Origin: Aeromicrobium phoceense
GTDB taxonomy: Bacteria > Actinomycetota > Actinomycetes > Propionibacteriales > Nocardioidaceae
NCBI RefSeq assembly: GCF_013868155.1
Contig: NZ_JACEOG010000001.1
Coordinates: 620,001 to 684,000, forward strand
Length of the DNA stretch: 64,000 nucleotides
Direction: 5' to 3'
In this document: positions 19,296 to 31,206 of the stretch, piece after piece
Layout: every line of letters begins with the position of its first letter
How positions within the stretch are numbered: position 1 is the first letter of the stretch
The notes under the pieces: generated by a model
Database searches by the model: none
Seen by the model: the letters and a program-made list of their open reading frames with translations, nothing else
What the model was told of the DNA's origin: nothing
Position numbers and translations under genes: made by a program

Positions 19296-19631
19296 TCAAA
19301 CGGTGGCGGGCTGGCGGCCGGCGTGCACGCGACGGGTGGTGCGGCGCTCGGACCAGAAGGACACCAGCGGGATGCAGGCCAGCACGATGACGCTGAGCAT
19401 GTAGCCCCAGGACCACTTCTCGCGCAGCGTGAGACGGGCGACGAGCACGATCAGCACCATGAACAGGAAGCCGTGCAGCTGGTCGATGACCAGGAAGGCG
19501 TCCTGGTTGCGGTTCCACCACGAGCCCGCGTCGGTGGCGTACTTGCCGATGAAGCCGGCCATCACGATCAGCAGGTTGAGGCCCACGATGGTCGCCATGA
19601 CCTGGTAAGCGCGCAGGAGTCGGTCGTTCAC
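19296..19631 (-). CDS. DUF3817-family membrane protein
   Basis: 111 residues with three transmembrane helices, beginning LLRAYQVMATIVGLNLLIVM and containing IDQLHGFLFMVLIVLVARL with the conserved LHG, then REKWSWGYMLSVIVLACIPL, the DUF3817 pattern. The same domain occurs as the C-terminal part of some actinobacterial membrane proteins. GTG start 19631 follows the SURF1 gene by 9 bp, so the two are probably co-transcribed after glyA. Function is unknown. A respiratory-assembly link is suggested only by the SURF1 neighbour. Confidence 0.85.
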   Translation of the reverse strand: MNDRLLRAYQVMATIVGLNLLIVMAGFIGKYATDAGSWWNRNQDAFLVIDQLHGFLFMVLIVLVARLTLREKWSWGYMLSVIVLACIPLVSFWSERRTTRRVHAGRQPATV

Positions 19632-19640
19632 CGCCCCAGA

Positions 19641-20375
19641 TTACCGCTCGCGGCCAAGCACCATCTCGCGGGCCATGCGCCACCACATGAACAGCGCGAA
19701 GGCGGCGAAGACCCACCATTGCAGGCCGTATCCGAGGTTGCGACCGCCCGCGGTCCAGGACACGTCGGACTCCGGCACGTCGGCGACCTCGAGCCCGCCG
19801 GCCACCGCCGGATCGGTGGAGATCGCGAAGCCCGACCACAGGTCGGCGTACCCGAGCTCGTTCAGCAGCGTGGGGATCCGCACCGAGCCGATCGTGCGCG
19901 CGGTCGCGTCCCAGCCGGCGGCGGACTCCTCGCCGGGCTGCAGCACGGCCTCGAAGGAGACCTCGCTGGCCGGCACCTCGGGGAACGCGGCCGCGGGGCG
20001 GGGCGCCCACCCGCGCACCACCATCAGCTGCGCGTCGTCGACCGTGACCGGCGCGAGCAGCCACACGCCGTCCTGACCGTCGTGCTCACGACCCGTGACC
20101 CACAGCTGCTCCTCCGCAGGACGGAAGGTGCCGGTGACGGTGACCGGGCGCTGGTCCTGGTCGGTGGTGAAGATGTCGGTCGGGCTCCACACCGACTCGA
20201 GAGCGACCGCGCCGGTGCTGCCCTGCTCGGCACGCTCGTCCTCCTGACGCTGGTCGTACGCGCCGAGCTGCCACGTGCCCATGAACAGGCAGAAGCCGAT
20301 CGCCGCGATCGCGAACAGGTGCAGGCCGAGGACGGCCGGGCGGAACCACGCACCCACCCCCGGCCGGTCGTTCAC
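19641..20375 (-). CDS. SURF1-family cytochrome oxidase assembly protein
   Basis: 244-residue protein with two transmembrane helices at its ends ([20 protein letters not shown] near 15-35 and [16 protein letters not shown] near 220-240) around an extracytoplasmic domain with [22 protein letters not shown] and NLGYGLQWW, the SURF1 signature. It aids assembly of the haem a-copper centre of cytochrome aa3 oxidase. GTG start overlaps the glyA stop as GTGA, an unusual pairing of a C1-metabolism gene with an oxidase factor. No oxidase subunits lie nearby. Confidence 0.92.
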   Translation of the reverse strand: MNDRPGVGAWFRPAVLGLHLFAIAAIGFCLFMGTWQLGAYDQRQEDERAEQGSTGAVALESVWSPTDIFTTDQDQRPVTVTGTFRPAEEQLWVTGREHDGQDGVWLLAPVTVDDAQLMVVRGWAPRPAAAFPEVPASEVSFEAVLQPGEESAAGWDATARTIGSVRIPTLLNELGYADLWSGFAISTDPAVAGGLEVADVPESDVSWTAGGRNLGYGLQWWVFAAFALFMWWRMAREMVLGRER

Positions 20376-21649
20376 GAGGTGAACGGCTTGATGCCGGGGT
20401 ACAGCGGGAAGCGCTCGGCCAGCACGGCGGTGCGCTTGCGCAGGCCGTCGATGTCGACCTCGCCGGGCTGCAGGGCCGCGGCGATGATGTCGGCGACCTC
20501 GGTGAACTCCTCGGCGCCGAAGCCACGCGTGGCCAAGGCCGGCGTGCCGATGCGCAGACCGGAGGTGACCATCGGCGGCCGCGGGTCGTTCGGGACCGCA
20601 TTGCGGTTCACCGTGATGCCGACCTCGTGGAGCCGGTCCTCTGCCTGCTGGCCGTCGAGCTCGGAGTTGCGCAGGTCGACGAGCACCAGGTGCACGTCGG
20701 TGCCGCCGCTGAGGACCTGGACGCCAGCATCCACCGCGTCGGCGGCGAGCAGGCGGTCGGCGAGGATGCGCGCACCTTCGATCGTGCGCTGCTGACGCTC
20801 GGCGAAGTCGGGCTGCAGGGCCATCTTGAAGGCCACGGCCTTCGCGGCGATGACGTGCTCGAGGGGTCCACCCTGCTGGCCCGGGAACACGGCCGAGCGC
20901 ATCTTCTTGGCGATCGTCTCGTCGTTCGTGAGGATCGCGCCGCCGCGCGGGCCGCCGAGGGTCTTGTGCGTCGTGGTGGTGACGATGTGCGCGTGCGGCA
21001 GCGGGCTCGGGTGCAGACCCGCAGCCACGAGGCCGGCGAAGTGGGCCATGTCGACCCACAGGATCGCGTCGACCTCGTCGGCGATCGCGCGGAACGCGGC
21101 GAAGTCGAGCTGGCGCGGGTAGGCCGACCAGCCGGCGATGATCACGCGGGGACGGTGCTCGATCGCGAGGGCGCGCACCTCGTCCATGTCGACAAGACCG
21201 GTCTCGGGGACGACGTGGTAGGCGATCGGGTTGTACAGACGGCCCGAGAAGTTGAGCTTCATCCCGTGCGTGAGGTGACCGCCGTTGGCCAGGTCGAGGC
21301 CCAGGATCGTGTCGCCTGCGGTGGCGATCGCGTGCAGCGCGGCCGCGTTCGCCGAGGCGCCCGAGTGGGGCTGCACGTTGGCGTACTCGGCGTCGAAGAG
21401 CTCCTTGAGCCGGTCGATGGCCAGCTGCTCGACCTGGTCGACGAACTCGCAGCCGCCGTAGTAGCGCTTGCCCGGGTAGCCCTCGGCGTACTTGTTCGTG
21501 AGCACGCTGCCCTGCGCCTCGAGGGCGGCGACGGGAGCGAAGTTCTCCGAAGCGATCATCTCGAGCGTCGTCTGCTGGCGGACCAGCTCGGCGTCGAGGA
21601 GCGCGGCGATGTCGGGATCGAAATCGGCGAGATGCTGGTCGTGGCTCAT
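20372..21649 (-). CDS. glyA: Serine hydroxymethyltransferase
   Basis: PLP enzyme interconverting serine and glycine while charging tetrahydrofolate with a C1 unit. The 425-residue product shows [43 protein letters not shown] and the cofactor lysine in [12 protein letters not shown]. Start ATG 21649 ([10 protein letters not shown]). Codons upstream are open but unsupported. Promoter must lie in 21650-21802 shared with the divergent transporter gene. That stretch also contains a small inverted repeat CGCAAC-CTC-GTTGCG. Confidence 0.96.
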   Translation of the reverse strand: MSHDQHLADFDPDIAALLDAELVRQQTTLEMIASENFAPVAALEAQGSVLTNKYAEGYPGKRYYGGCEFVDQVEQLAIDRLKELFDAEYANVQPHSGASANAAALHAIATAGDTILGLDLANGGHLTHGMKLNFSGRLYNPIAYHVVPETGLVDMDEVRALAIEHRPRVIIAGWSAYPRQLDFAAFRAIADEVDAILWVDMAHFAGLVAAGLHPSPLPHAHIVTTTTHKTLGGPRGGAILTNDETIAKKMRSAVFPGQQGGPLEHVIAAKAVAFKMALQPDFAERQQRTIEGARILADRLLAADAVDAGVQVLSGGTDVHLVLVDLRNSELDGQQAEDRLHEVGITVNRNAVPNDPRPPMVTSGLRIGTPALATRGFGAEEFTEVADIIAAALQPGEVDIDGLRKRTAVLAERFPLYPGIKPFTS

Positions 21650-21753
21650 GGTCCGAGGATATCGCCCGCTCCGCACGCCCAGATCCGCGCGCCCCCTCCG
21701 GGCGTAACCAAAACGCAACCTCGTTGCGGATGGCCCCCGCCGCGCGACGGGAG

Positions 21754-21787
21754 TAGCGTCGCAGCGAGTGTCCGGATGGTGGACACC
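21754..21787 (+). promoter_or_regulatory. Candidate -10 and small inverted repeat before the peptide-transporter operon
   Basis: TAGCGT at 21754-21759 is a plausible -10. The repeat GTGTCC-N7-GGACAC (21768-21786) lies in the short leader just ahead of the GGGGAGGA ribosome site. No convincing -35 is seen, so an activator may be needed. Confidence 0.35.
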
Positions 21788-21802
21788 GAAGGGGAGGAAC
21801 AC

Positions 21803-23389
21803 ATGAACTCGATGCGGCGACGCGTCACCACTCTGGCGACCGCGGCCCTGGCCGGATCCGTCCTGGCAGCGTGCGGGGCAGGTCAGAACAACGACGACGA
21901 CAGCGACGCGAGCCTGATCGTGGGCACCACCGACAAGGTGGTCTCGATCGATCCGGCCGGCTCGTACGACAACGGCTCGATGGCGGTGCAGACGCAGGTC
22001 TTCCAGTACCTCCTCAACTTCCCCGCGGGCAGCACCGAGCTGACCCCGGACGCCGCCGAGAAGTGCGACTTCGAGGAGCCCACGGTCTACGTGTGCACCA
22101 TGAAGTCCGGCCTCAAGTTCGGCAACGGCAACGAGCTGACCGCCTCCGACGTGGCCTTCTCGTTCCAGCGCATCGTCGACATCAACGACCCGAACGGCCC
22201 GGCCTCGCTGCTCGGCGCCATGAAGAAGGTCGAGGCCCGCGACGACGCGACGGTCGCGTTCACGCTCGCCGCGCCGAACGACCAGACCTTCGCGCAGGTC
22301 CTGGTGACCTCCGCCGGCCCCATCGTCGACGAGGAGACCTACCCCGCCGACAAGCTGCTCGACGACGACGCGGCGGTCGAGGCCAACGCCTTCTCCGGCC
22401 CGTACACGATCGGCGAGTACAAGAAGAACGAGCTGGCCGAGTTCAAGGTCAACCCCGACTACGACGGCACCTACGGTGAGCCGAAGTCGGACGTGACGAT
22501 GCGCTACTACGCCGACTCGAACAACCTCAAGCTCGACGTGGAGAAGGGCGACATCGACGTCGCGTACCGCTCGCTGACCCCCACGGACATCGACAGCCTG
22601 AAGAAGTCCGACGACGTCACGGTCCACACCGGACCCGGAGGGGAGCTGCGCTACATCGTGTTCAACCTCAAGACGATGCCCGGCGACGACGACGCGCAGA
22701 AGCAGGCCGTCCGCCAGGCCACGGCCTACCTGGTGAACCGCGACGAGATCTCCTCGGAGGTCTACAAGGGCACCTACACGCCGGCCTATTCGGCCGTCCC
22801 CGAGGGCCAGGTCGGCGCGACCGAGGCGTTCAAGGACAAGTACGGCGACGCGCCCGACCCGGCCGCCGCGAAGAAGGTCCTCGACGACGCCGGCGTCTCG
22901 ACGCCCGTCGAGCTGAACCTGCAGTGGAACCCCGACCACTACGGCGGCAGCTCCGACCAGGAGTACCAGGCCGTCAAGCGCCAGCTCGAGGAAGGCGGAC
23001 TCTTCACCGTCAACCTGCAGTCGACGGAGTGGAACACCTACTCCGAGGAGCGCGTGAAGGACGCCTACCCGGCGTTCCAGCTGGGCTGGTTCCCGGACTT
23101 CCCGGACCCGGACAACTACCTCACGCCGTTCTTCGCGCCGAACAACTTCCTCCAGTCGCACTACGAGGACGACGCGATGACGAAGCTGCTCGACGAGCAG
23201 CGGGTCGACGCCGACGCCGCCTCGCGCGAGGCCAAGCTCGCCGAGGCGCAGGAGATGGTGGCCGACCAGGTGCCGATCCTGCCGCTGCTGACCGGCGCGC
23301 AGGTCGCGGTGGCCGGCAAGGACGTGAAGGGCGTGGGCGACACGCTGGACCCGTCGTTCAAGTTCCGGTTCGCGTCGCTGTCGAAGTAA
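21803..23389 (+). CDS. Peptide ABC transporter substrate-binding lipoprotein (family 5)
   Basis: 528-residue extracytoplasmic solute receptor. The N-terminus [15 protein letters not shown] leads to the lipobox VLAACGAG, so Cys near residue 20 should be lipidated. Family-5 features are [23 protein letters not shown] and [10 protein letters not shown], and the C-terminus ends [10 protein letters not shown]. Members bind di- or oligopeptides, nickel or opines, and the ligand is not evident. ATG 21803 has GGGGAGGA 4-5 nt upstream. A strong hairpin separates it from the permease genes, probably keeping the receptor more abundant than the membrane components. Confidence 0.93.
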   Translation: MNSMRRRVTTLATAALAGSVLAACGAGQNNDDDSDASLIVGTTDKVVSIDPAGSYDNGSMAVQTQVFQYLLNFPAGSTELTPDAAEKCDFEEPTVYVCTMKSGLKFGNGNELTASDVAFSFQRIVDINDPNGPASLLGAMKKVEARDDATVAFTLAAPNDQTFAQVLVTSAGPIVDEETYPADKLLDDDAAVEANAFSGPYTIGEYKKNELAEFKVNPDYDGTYGEPKSDVTMRYYADSNNLKLDVEKGDIDVAYRSLTPTDIDSLKKSDDVTVHTGPGGELRYIVFNLKTMPGDDDAQKQAVRQATAYLVNRDEISSEVYKGTYTPAYSAVPEGQVGATEAFKDKYGDAPDPAAAKKVLDDAGVSTPVELNLQWNPDHYGGSSDQEYQAVKRQLEEGGLFTVNLQSTEWNTYSEERVKDAYPAFQLGWFPDFPDPDNYLTPFFAPNNFLQSHYEDDAMTKLLDEQRVDADAASREAKLAEAQEMVADQVPILPLLTGAQVAVAGKDVKGVGDTLDPSFKFRFASLSK

Positions 23390-23403
23390 CGGACACCCGG
23401 GAC

Positions 23404-23440
23404 CGGGGTCCCGGCACGCCCTGCGCGTGCCGGGGCCCCG
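23404..23440 (+). terminator. Intercistronic 16-bp hairpin after the substrate-binding protein
   Basis: CGGGGTCCCGGCACGC (23404-23419) pairs with GCGTGCCGGGGCCCCG (23425-23440), with a single G-U pair and a 5-nt loop, between the receptor and permease genes. No T-run follows, so it is more likely a 3'-end stabiliser or partial terminator that sets receptor:permease stoichiometry than a full terminator. Confidence 0.65.
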
Positions 23441-23464
23441 CTTCCACGTAGGCAGGAGCACAGC

Positions 23465-24547
23465 GTGACCACTGACGTCCTCGTCGCCGCCGACAGCCCG
23501 TCGGCCGAACCACCCGGTCGCCGCGGCGGGCTGAGCCCGCTCGCGCGCTACCTGCTGATCAGGCTGGCGCTGATCATCCCGATGCTGTGGGTGCTGGTGA
23601 CCCTGGTCTTCTTCCTGATGCGCGTGATCGGCGACCCGATCACCGCGGCGCAGGGTGGCCGCCTGACGCCTGAACAGATCGCCGAGCGCAAGGCCGAGGC
23701 GGGCCTCGACCGGCCGATCATCGTGCAGTACCTCGAGTACCTCGGCAACATCCTGCACGGCGACTTCGGCACGACGCTGACCGACAACCGTGAGGTCACC
23801 GACATCCTCATCGTCAACGGCGCCGCCACGCTGGAGCTGTCGGTCTGGGCGCTGATGGTGGCGTTCGCCATCGGCATCCCGCTGGGCCGGATCGCCGCCC
23901 GCCACCGCGACCGCTGGCGCGACGTGCTGCTGCGGCTGTTCGCGATCGTCGCCTACGCCGCACCCGTCTTCTTCGTCGGCCTGCTGCTGAAGCTGGCCGT
24001 CGCCCCGTTCGGCTGGCCGACCTCCGGCCGGGCCTCGACCGCCACCGAGCTGACGCTGGCCAAGGTCGAGCCGCAGACCAACATCATGATCATCGACGCC
24101 ATCTTGTGGGGCGAGCCGGAGTACATCTGGGACGTCCTCCAGCACGCCGTGCTCCCGGCGCTCGCGCTGGGCATGCTGACCGGCGGCATCTTCCTGCGAC
24201 TCGTCCGCGTGAACCTGCTGCAGACGCTGCGCGCCGACTACGTCACGGCCGCCCGCGCCCGCGGCGTCTCGGAGCGACAGGTCGAGCGCAAGCACGCCTT
24301 CCGCAACGCCCTGGTCCCGGTGGTCACGGTCATGGGCATGCAGATCGCCATCCTGCTCGGCGGCGCGGTGCTGACCGAGACGACCTTCGAGTGGAACGGG
24401 CTGGGCTACCAGCTCACGGAGTACCTGGTCCGGCGCGACTTCCTCGCCGTGCAGGGCATCGTCACCGCGATCGCCTTCATCGTGTGCATCGCGAGCTTCC
24501 TCATCGACGCCATCGTGGCGCTCGTCGACCCCCGAGTGAGGTTCTGA
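23465..24547 (+). CDS. Peptide ABC transporter permease (DppB type)
   Basis: 360 residues with about six membrane helices and a large first extracytoplasmic loop. The conserved N-terminal helix precedes [19 protein letters not shown]. The inner-membrane EAA loop is [15 protein letters not shown], which contacts an ATPase domain. The C-terminus ends [10 protein letters not shown] as usual for DppB proteins. GTG start at 23465 has GGAG upstream (GGCAGGAG). Its TGA overlaps the ATG of the following fused permease/ATPase gene, so the transporter's membrane parts are made together. Confidence 0.93.
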   Translation: MTTDVLVAADSPSAEPPGRRGGLSPLARYLLIRLALIIPMLWVLVTLVFFLMRVIGDPITAAQGGRLTPEQIAERKAEAGLDRPIIVQYLEYLGNILHGDFGTTLTDNREVTDILIVNGAATLELSVWALMVAFAIGIPLGRIAARHRDRWRDVLLRLFAIVAYAAPVFFVGLLLKLAVAPFGWPTSGRASTATELTLAKVEPQTNIMIIDAILWGEPEYIWDVLQHAVLPALALGMLTGGIFLRLVRVNLLQTLRADYVTAARARGVSERQVERKHAFRNALVPVVTVMGMQIAILLGGAVLTETTFEWNGLGYQLTEYLVRRDFLAVQGIVTAIAFIVCIASFLIDAIVALVDPRVRF

Positions 24548-27237
24548 TGCGCTACCCCGGCCAGTCCGTCGTCTCGCAGTCCCACGGCCTCCAGCGGTTC
24601 ATGCTGCTGCTGGGCTTCGGGCTCATCGCGTTCTTCCTCGTCCTCGCCGTCTTCGCGCCGTGGATCGCCCCGTACGACTTCAACCAGGTGCGCGGCGACG
24701 ACGGTGTCCTGTTCGGCACGCAGCAACGGCCGAGCGCCGACCACTGGTTCGGCACCAACGTGGGAGGCACTGACGTGCTCTCGCGCGTCGTCTACGGGGC
24801 CCGCACCGCGGTCGAGGTCATCATCCTGGCCGTGCTCGTCTCGAGCCTGATCGGCGTGCCGCTCGGGCTGGTCTCGGGCTACCTCGGCGGCTGGCTCGAC
24901 AAGACGCTCGTGCTCGTGATGGACGCGCTCTACTCGTTCCCGTCGCTGCTGCTCGCGATCGTCGTCTCGATCGTCGTCTCCGGCGGGTCGAGCGGCGCGC
25001 TCGGCGGCATCGCCTCGGCGGCGATCTCGATCACCGTCATCTTCATCCCGCAGTACTACCGCGTGATCCGCAACGCGACGGTCTCGGTCAAGACCGAGCC
25101 GTACGTCGACGCCGCCAAGGTCGTGGGCGTGCGGACCCCGCGGATCCTGTTCCGGCACATCCTGTCCAACGTCGCGCAGACGCTCCCGGTGATCGGGACC
25201 CTGAACGCCTCCGAGGCGATCCTGACCCTGGCGGCGCTGGGCTTCCTGGGCTTCGGCATCGAGCCATCGGCCGCGGCCGAGTGGGGCTACGACCTCAACA
25301 AGGCGATGCCCGACGCCACCAACGACATCTGGTGGACCGGCCTGTACCCGGGTCTGGCGATCGTCCTGGTCGTGCTGGGCGTGACGCTGATGGGCGAGAG
25401 CCTCAACGACATCACCAACCCGCTGCTGCGCACGCGTGCGGCCGACAAGGCCGAGGGCGAGCTCGAGATCGAGCTGGCCGAGGACCTCAGCGCCGCGCCG
25501 GAGATCACGGACGCCACCGGGACTGCGCCGATCAGCGCTCCGGAATCGGTGGAGACACGGCGCACCGCGGTGCTGTCCCTGTCGGACCTCAGGGTGAGCT
25601 TCGGCACCGACGCCGGCCGCGTGGTCGCGGTGGACGGCGTGGGCTTCGACGTCGCACCCGGCGAGGTCGTCGCCGTCGTCGGCGAGTCCGGGTCGGGCAA
25701 GTCGGTCACGTCACGTGCCGTCATGGGCCTGCTCCCGAGCACGGCGACCGTGGACGGGTCCGCGGTGCTGCACACCAGCGGGGACGCCGAGCGCGAGCTG
25801 ATCGGGATGACGCCGCAGGAGCTGCGGCCGATCCGAGGCGACGAGATCTCGATGGTCTTCCAGGAGCCCGGGACCGCGCTCGACCCGGTGCGCACCGTCG
25901 GCTGGCAGGTCGTCGAGGCGATCCGCGCCCACCGTCAGACCAGCAAGGCAGACGCCCGGGCCCGGGCCATCGAGCTGCTCGAGCTGGTCGGCCTCCCCGA
26001 TCCCGCCAAGCGGGTGGACTACTACCCGCACCAGCTCTCCGGCGGCCAGAAGCAGCGCGTGGTGATCGCGATCGCCATCGCGTGCGAACCGGACGTGATC
26101 GTGGCGGACGAGCCGACCACCGCGCTCGACGTGACGGTGCAGGCGGCGATCCTCGAGCTGCTGCTGGACCTGCGCTCGCGGCTCGGCACGGCGATCGTGC
26201 TGATCACGCACAACATGGGCGTCGTCGCCGACATCGCCGATCGCGTGGTCGTGATGTACAAGGGACGCATCGTCGAGCAGGCGCCCGTCGACCGGCTCTT
26301 CGCCGCGCCCGCGCACCCGTACACGCAGGCCCTGCTGGACTCGGTGCCCCACCTCGGTCGCACGCACGTGGGCGAGGACGGCCCGACCGGCCCCGCCCCG
26401 CTCGAGGGTGCGCCCGTCGTGCTCGACCTCGAGGACATCGTGGTGGAGTTCCCGGGTGGCTGGGGCGAGACGGCCTTCCGCGCCGTCGACCACGTCAGCC
26501 TGCAGGTGCACCGTGGTGAGGTGCTGGGCCTGGTGGGCGAGTCCGGCTCGGGCAAGTCCACGCTGGGTCGTGTCGCCGTGGGGCTGCAGCAGCCGACGTC
26601 GGGCACGGTCCGCGTGGGCGGCGAGACGATCTCCGGCCTCAGCGACAAGGAGCTGCGCCCGTACCGCAGCCGGTTCGGCTTCGTGTTCCAGGACCCGGCG
26701 GCCTCGCTCAACCCGCGGATGTCGATCCTGGACTGCATCGCGGAGCCGCTGCGGGTGCACACCGACCTCAGCGACGCCCAGGTCACCGAGAAGGTGCGGA
26801 GCCTGCTCGACTCGGTGGAGCTGCCCGGCGACTTCGCCGAGCGGTTCCCGCACGAGCTCTCCGGCGGTCAGCGCCAGCGGATCAGCCTCGCCCGGGCCTT
26901 GGCGCTCGACCCCGACCTGCTCATCGCGGACGAGCCCACCTCGGCGCTCGACGTCTCGGTGCAGGCGCGCGTGCTGGAGCTCTTCCTCGAGCTCCAGCAG
27001 CGCCTCCAGTTCGCGTGCCTGTTCATCACGCACGACCTCGCGGTGGTCGACACCCTGGCGAACCGGGTCGCGGTGATGCAGCGTGGGCGGCTGGTCGAGC
27101 TCGGCCCGCGCGACCAGGTGCTGAGGAGGCCCACCGAGGAGTACACGCGCAGCCTGATCGCAGCCGTGCCCGTGCCGGACCCGGCCGAGCAGCGCCGCCG
27201 CCGCGTCGAGCGGGGCGACCTGCTGACGGGAGCCTAG
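24547..27237 (+). CDS. Fused permease-ATPase-ATPase of peptide ABC transporter (DppC-DppD-DppF)
   Basis: One 896-residue chain combining what are normally three genes. Residues 1-300 are a DppC-type permease (six helices, EAA loop [16 protein letters not shown]). After a linker (about 300-340), the first ATPase has [20 protein letters not shown] and [11 protein letters not shown]. The second, from about residue 620, has [23 protein letters not shown] and [10 protein letters not shown]. Both ATPases keep intact Walker A, signature and Walker B motifs, so both should hydrolyse ATP. ATG overlaps the upstream permease stop. No frameshift or stop is needed to obtain the fusion. Substrate as for the receptor gene. 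Confidence 0.95.
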   Translation: MRYPGQSVVSQSHGLQRFMLLLGFGLIAFFLVLAVFAPWIAPYDFNQVRGDDGVLFGTQQRPSADHWFGTNVGGTDVLSRVVYGARTAVEVIILAVLVSSLIGVPLGLVSGYLGGWLDKTLVLVMDALYSFPSLLLAIVVSIVVSGGSSGALGGIASAAISITVIFIPQYYRVIRNATVSVKTEPYVDAAKVVGVRTPRILFRHILSNVAQTLPVIGTLNASEAILTLAALGFLGFGIEPSAAAEWGYDLNKAMPDATNDIWWTGLYPGLAIVLVVLGVTLMGESLNDITNPLLRTRAADKAEGELEIELAEDLSAAPEITDATGTAPISAPESVETRRTAVLSLSDLRVSFGTDAGRVVAVDGVGFDVAPGEVVAVVGESGSGKSVTSRAVMGLLPSTATVDGSAVLHTSGDAERELIGMTPQELRPIRGDEISMVFQEPGTALDPVRTVGWQVVEAIRAHRQTSKADARARAIELLELVGLPDPAKRVDYYPHQLSGGQKQRVVIAIAIACEPDVIVADEPTTALDVTVQAAILELLLDLRSRLGTAIVLITHNMGVVADIADRVVVMYKGRIVEQAPVDRLFAAPAHPYTQALLDSVPHLGRTHVGEDGPTGPAPLEGAPVVLDLEDIVVEFPGGWGETAFRAVDHVSLQVHRGEVLGLVGESGSGKSTLGRVAVGLQQPTSGTVRVGGETISGLSDKELRPYRSRFGFVFQDPAASLNPRMSILDCIAEPLRVHTDLSDAQVTEKVRSLLDSVELPGDFAERFPHELSGGQRQRISLARALALDPDLLIADEPTSALDVSVQARVLELFLELQQRLQFACLFITHDLAVVDTLANRVAVMQRGRLVELGPRDQVLRRPTEEYTRSLIAAVPVPDPAEQRRRRVERGDLLTGA

Positions 27238-27254
27238 GCGCGAGGCCTCGGGCG

Positions 27255-27878
27255 TCAGCGGTCCCAGGCGGCGACCTGGGCGCGGCGCTCGAGGCCGAGC
27301 TTGGCCAGGACGGTGGAGACGTAGTTCTTGACGGTCTTCTCCGACAGGAAGAGCGTGGCGGCGATCTCGCGGTTGGAGCGGCCGAGCCGCAGCTCGTCGA
27401 AGACCTTGCGCTCCTGCGCGGTGAGCTCGTCGAGCGGGTCGGGGTCGGCCTGGTGGCGCAGGCGCTCGAGCACCGAGCGAGTGACAGCAGGGTCGAGCAG
27501 CGACTGACCCGCGGCGACCCGCTGGACGGCGTCGACGAGGTCGTTCCCGCGCACCTGCTTGAGGAGGAACCCCGAGGCTCCGGCCATGATCGCCTCGAAG
27601 AGCGCCTCGTCGTCCTCGTAGGACGTCAGGATGAGGACCGCCGTGCGCTCGGCCGAGAGCCGCACTCGTCGGCACAGCTCGATCCCCGAGCCGTCCGGCA
27701 ACCGCGCGTCGAGCACCGCGACGTCGGGCTGGAGCCGCTCGATCGCGGTGGCGGCCTCGGCGACCGTTCCGGCCTCGCCCACCACGGTGATGACTCCCGA
27801 GTCCTCGAGGAGATCTCCGACGCCGCGCCGGACGACCTCGTGGTCGTCGAGCAGGAAGACGCGGATGGGTTCGCTCAC
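27255..27878 (-). CDS. NarL/DevR-family response regulator
   Basis: 207-residue regulator: receiver domain (1-120) with DDHEVVRRG, phospho-acceptor Asp in VAVLDARLPDGSG, ILTSYEDDEAL and the conserved Lys in FLLKQVRGND. C-terminal LuxR-type HTH has LTAQERKVFDELRLGRSNRE and SEKTVKNYVSTVLAKLGL, close to the DevR/DosR pattern. It lies 9 bp after the sensor kinase on the same strand. Likely targets are DosR-like boxes in the 29.05-29.10 and 29.73 kb regions. Hypoxia or redox control is an inference from family resemblance. Confidence 0.9.
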   Translation of the reverse strand: MSEPIRVFLLDDHEVVRRGVGDLLEDSGVITVVGEAGTVAEAATAIERLQPDVAVLDARLPDGSGIELCRRVRLSAERTAVLILTSYEDDEALFEAIMAGASGFLLKQVRGNDLVDAVQRVAAGQSLLDPAVTRSVLERLRHQADPDPLDELTAQERKVFDELRLGRSNREIAATLFLSEKTVKNYVSTVLAKLGLERRAQVAAWDR

Positions 27879-27887
27879 GGGCTCAGC

Positions 27888-29632
<1,745 letters not shown>

Positions 29633-29727
29633 GGCGAGCCGGGCTTCCCCTCCCGGCCGCCCTTCCCGGGCCGCGCCCCTCCCCACGCGCGGTCCGCTGC
29701 CCCGCCTCGCCCCCGAAGGTCCTGGGC

Positions 29728-29740
29728 GGCCCGAAGTCCC
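29728..29740 (-). promoter_or_regulatory. DosR-like box 3
   Basis: On the minus strand GGGACTTCGGGCC matches the DosR core in its left half exactly. Its centre is about 43 bp upstream of the predicted start of the MpaB-like gene (29778), the usual position for an activator. A weaker half-site lies at 29711-29723. Confidence 0.45.
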
Positions 29741-29777
29741 GGCGGCGATCTCACGCCGCCGGGGCTACGTTGGCGCC

Positions 29778-30635
29778 ATGATCGAACGCGTCCGTGACCA
29801 GGCCGCCTCCGCGATCTTCGCGCGCGTGGCCGGTCCCGAGGGCGAGGGTCGCCGCGAGCGCATCCACGGCACGCCGGGCGAGCGCCGGTTCACCCCCGCG
29901 GACCCCGTCTGGCGCGTCCACGGGGACGCCTCGATGTTCGTCGGCGGGATCCGTGCCCTGCTGCTTCAGTCGCTGCACCCCCTGGCGATGGCCGGCGTGG
30001 ACCAGCACTCGGGGTTCCGCGGCGACCCCTGGGGACGACTGCAGCGCACCAGCGGCTTCATCGCCGAGACGACCTTCGGCACCGTCGACCACGCCGACCG
30101 GGCGATCGGGGCCGTGCGCCGGATCCACGAGCGCGTCCGGGGCACCACCGACGACGGACGCGAGTACGCGGCCTCCGACCCGCACCTGCTGCGCTGGGTG
30201 CACGTCGCGGAGATCGACTCGTTCCTGCGCGCGCACGGCCGCTACGGCGCCCGTCCCCTCGGGCCCGAGGAGCGCGACGTCTACGTCGCCCAGGCCGGAA
30301 TCACCGCCCGGCTGCTCGGCGCGCGCGACGTGCCGGAGAGCACGGAGGAGCTGGCGGCTGCGCTGGCGTCCTACCGCCCTGAGCTCGAGAGCACGCCCGC
30401 CGCTCGCGAGGCCGCCCGCTTCATGCTGCTGAGCCCGCCGGTGCCGTGGACGGTGCGAGCGCCCTACGGCATGCTCGCGGCCGCGGCGGTGGGGCTGCTG
30501 CCGCGCTGGGCCCGCCGTCCGCTGCGCCTGCCCTGGCTGCCGGTCACCGAGGCGACCGCCGTCCGCGCCGGCGGCGTGGCCGTGACGCGGGCGATCGGAT
30601 GGGCCATGTCGCCCGCGCCCCGCTCCACGACATGA
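29778..30635 (+). CDS. MpaB/DUF2236-family oxygenase
   Basis: 285-residue protein of the DUF2236 family, which includes latex-clearing protein and MpaB-type haem-b oxygenases. Recognisable segments are VWRVHGDASMFVGGIRALLL, SLHPLAMAGVDQHSGFRGDP, LQRTSGFI and LRWVHVAEIDSFL. The conserved His and Asp residues there form the putative haem pocket. TACGTT (29766-29771) ends six bases before ATG 29778, suggesting leaderless transcription. The substrate is unknown. A DosR-like box upstream would place it under oxygen or redox control. Confidence 0.87.
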   Translation: MIERVRDQAASAIFARVAGPEGEGRRERIHGTPGERRFTPADPVWRVHGDASMFVGGIRALLLQSLHPLAMAGVDQHSGFRGDPWGRLQRTSGFIAETTFGTVDHADRAIGAVRRIHERVRGTTDDGREYAASDPHLLRWVHVAEIDSFLRAHGRYGARPLGPEERDVYVAQAGITARLLGARDVPESTEELAAALASYRPELESTPAAREAARFMLLSPPVPWTVRAPYGMLAAAAVGLLPRWARRPLRLPWLPVTEATAVRAGGVAVTRAIGWAMSPAPRSTT

Positions 30636-30696
30636 GGATGTCGGCGAACCACGACACAATGGACGGGTCCCCACCAGAACCTAGGAGTGATCGCTC

Positions 30697-31206
30697 GTGA
30701 AGAAGCTCGCGCTGCTGACGGCCGCCGCCGTCGGATACGTCCTTGGAACCCGCGCCGGCCGCGGCCGCTATGAGCAGATCAAGCAGCAGGCCGAGAAGGT
30801 GTGGCACACCGATCCGGTCCAGTCCACCGCCCACAAGGCGCAGGACACCGCCAAGCAGGCCGCGTCCGACGTGGGCCACCGCGTCGCCGAGACCGCGAAG
30901 GACGTCTCCGGCGTCGTCAGCGAGAAGGCCAAGGACGTCTCGGGCACGGTCGGCGAGAAGGTGAAGACCGCCGCCGACTTCTCCAAGGACGAGGGCTCGA
31001 AGGACTCGGGCACCGGCTCCCGTACCTCCACCGCCACGGAGGCCGACGCGTCCGCCCCCGCCTACAGCACCAGCTCGGAGGGTCTGCGCGCCGACGCGGC
31101 AGCCGCCGACGCCCGGGCTCCGTTCGACATCGACGAGGCCGGCTCGGACGACCTCTCCTCCCAGCCGAACCCGCTGGGCACCGACGATCCCGACGCTCGC
31201 GCCTGA
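30697..31206 (+). CDS. YtxH-like single-pass protein with amphipathic repeats
   Basis: 169 residues. The N-terminus KKLALLTAAAVGYVLGTRAG with a GTRAGR motif resembles YtxH-type stress proteins. Residues 45-100 contain repeated helical units (AKDVSGVVSEKAKDVSGTVG) like those of LEA/apolipoprotein-type proteins, and the C-terminus is acidic and low-complexity. GTG start 30697 has AGGAG 8 nt upstream. Its stop overlaps the next gene's ATG by one base. A stress or envelope role is inferred, no enzyme motif is visible. Confidence 0.8.
   Translation: MKKLALLTAAAVGYVLGTRAGRGRYEQIKQQAEKVWHTDPVQSTAHKAQDTAKQAASDVGHRVAETAKDVSGVVSEKAKDVSGTVGEKVKTAADFSKDEGSKDSGTGSRTSTATEADASAPAYSTSSEGLRADAAAADARAPFDIDEAGSDDLSSQPNPLGTDDPDARA

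Noticed and set aside
20372-24295. 1307-codon frame containing glyA
   Set aside because: Only the last 425 codons are SHMT; the rest is antisense to the transporter genes.
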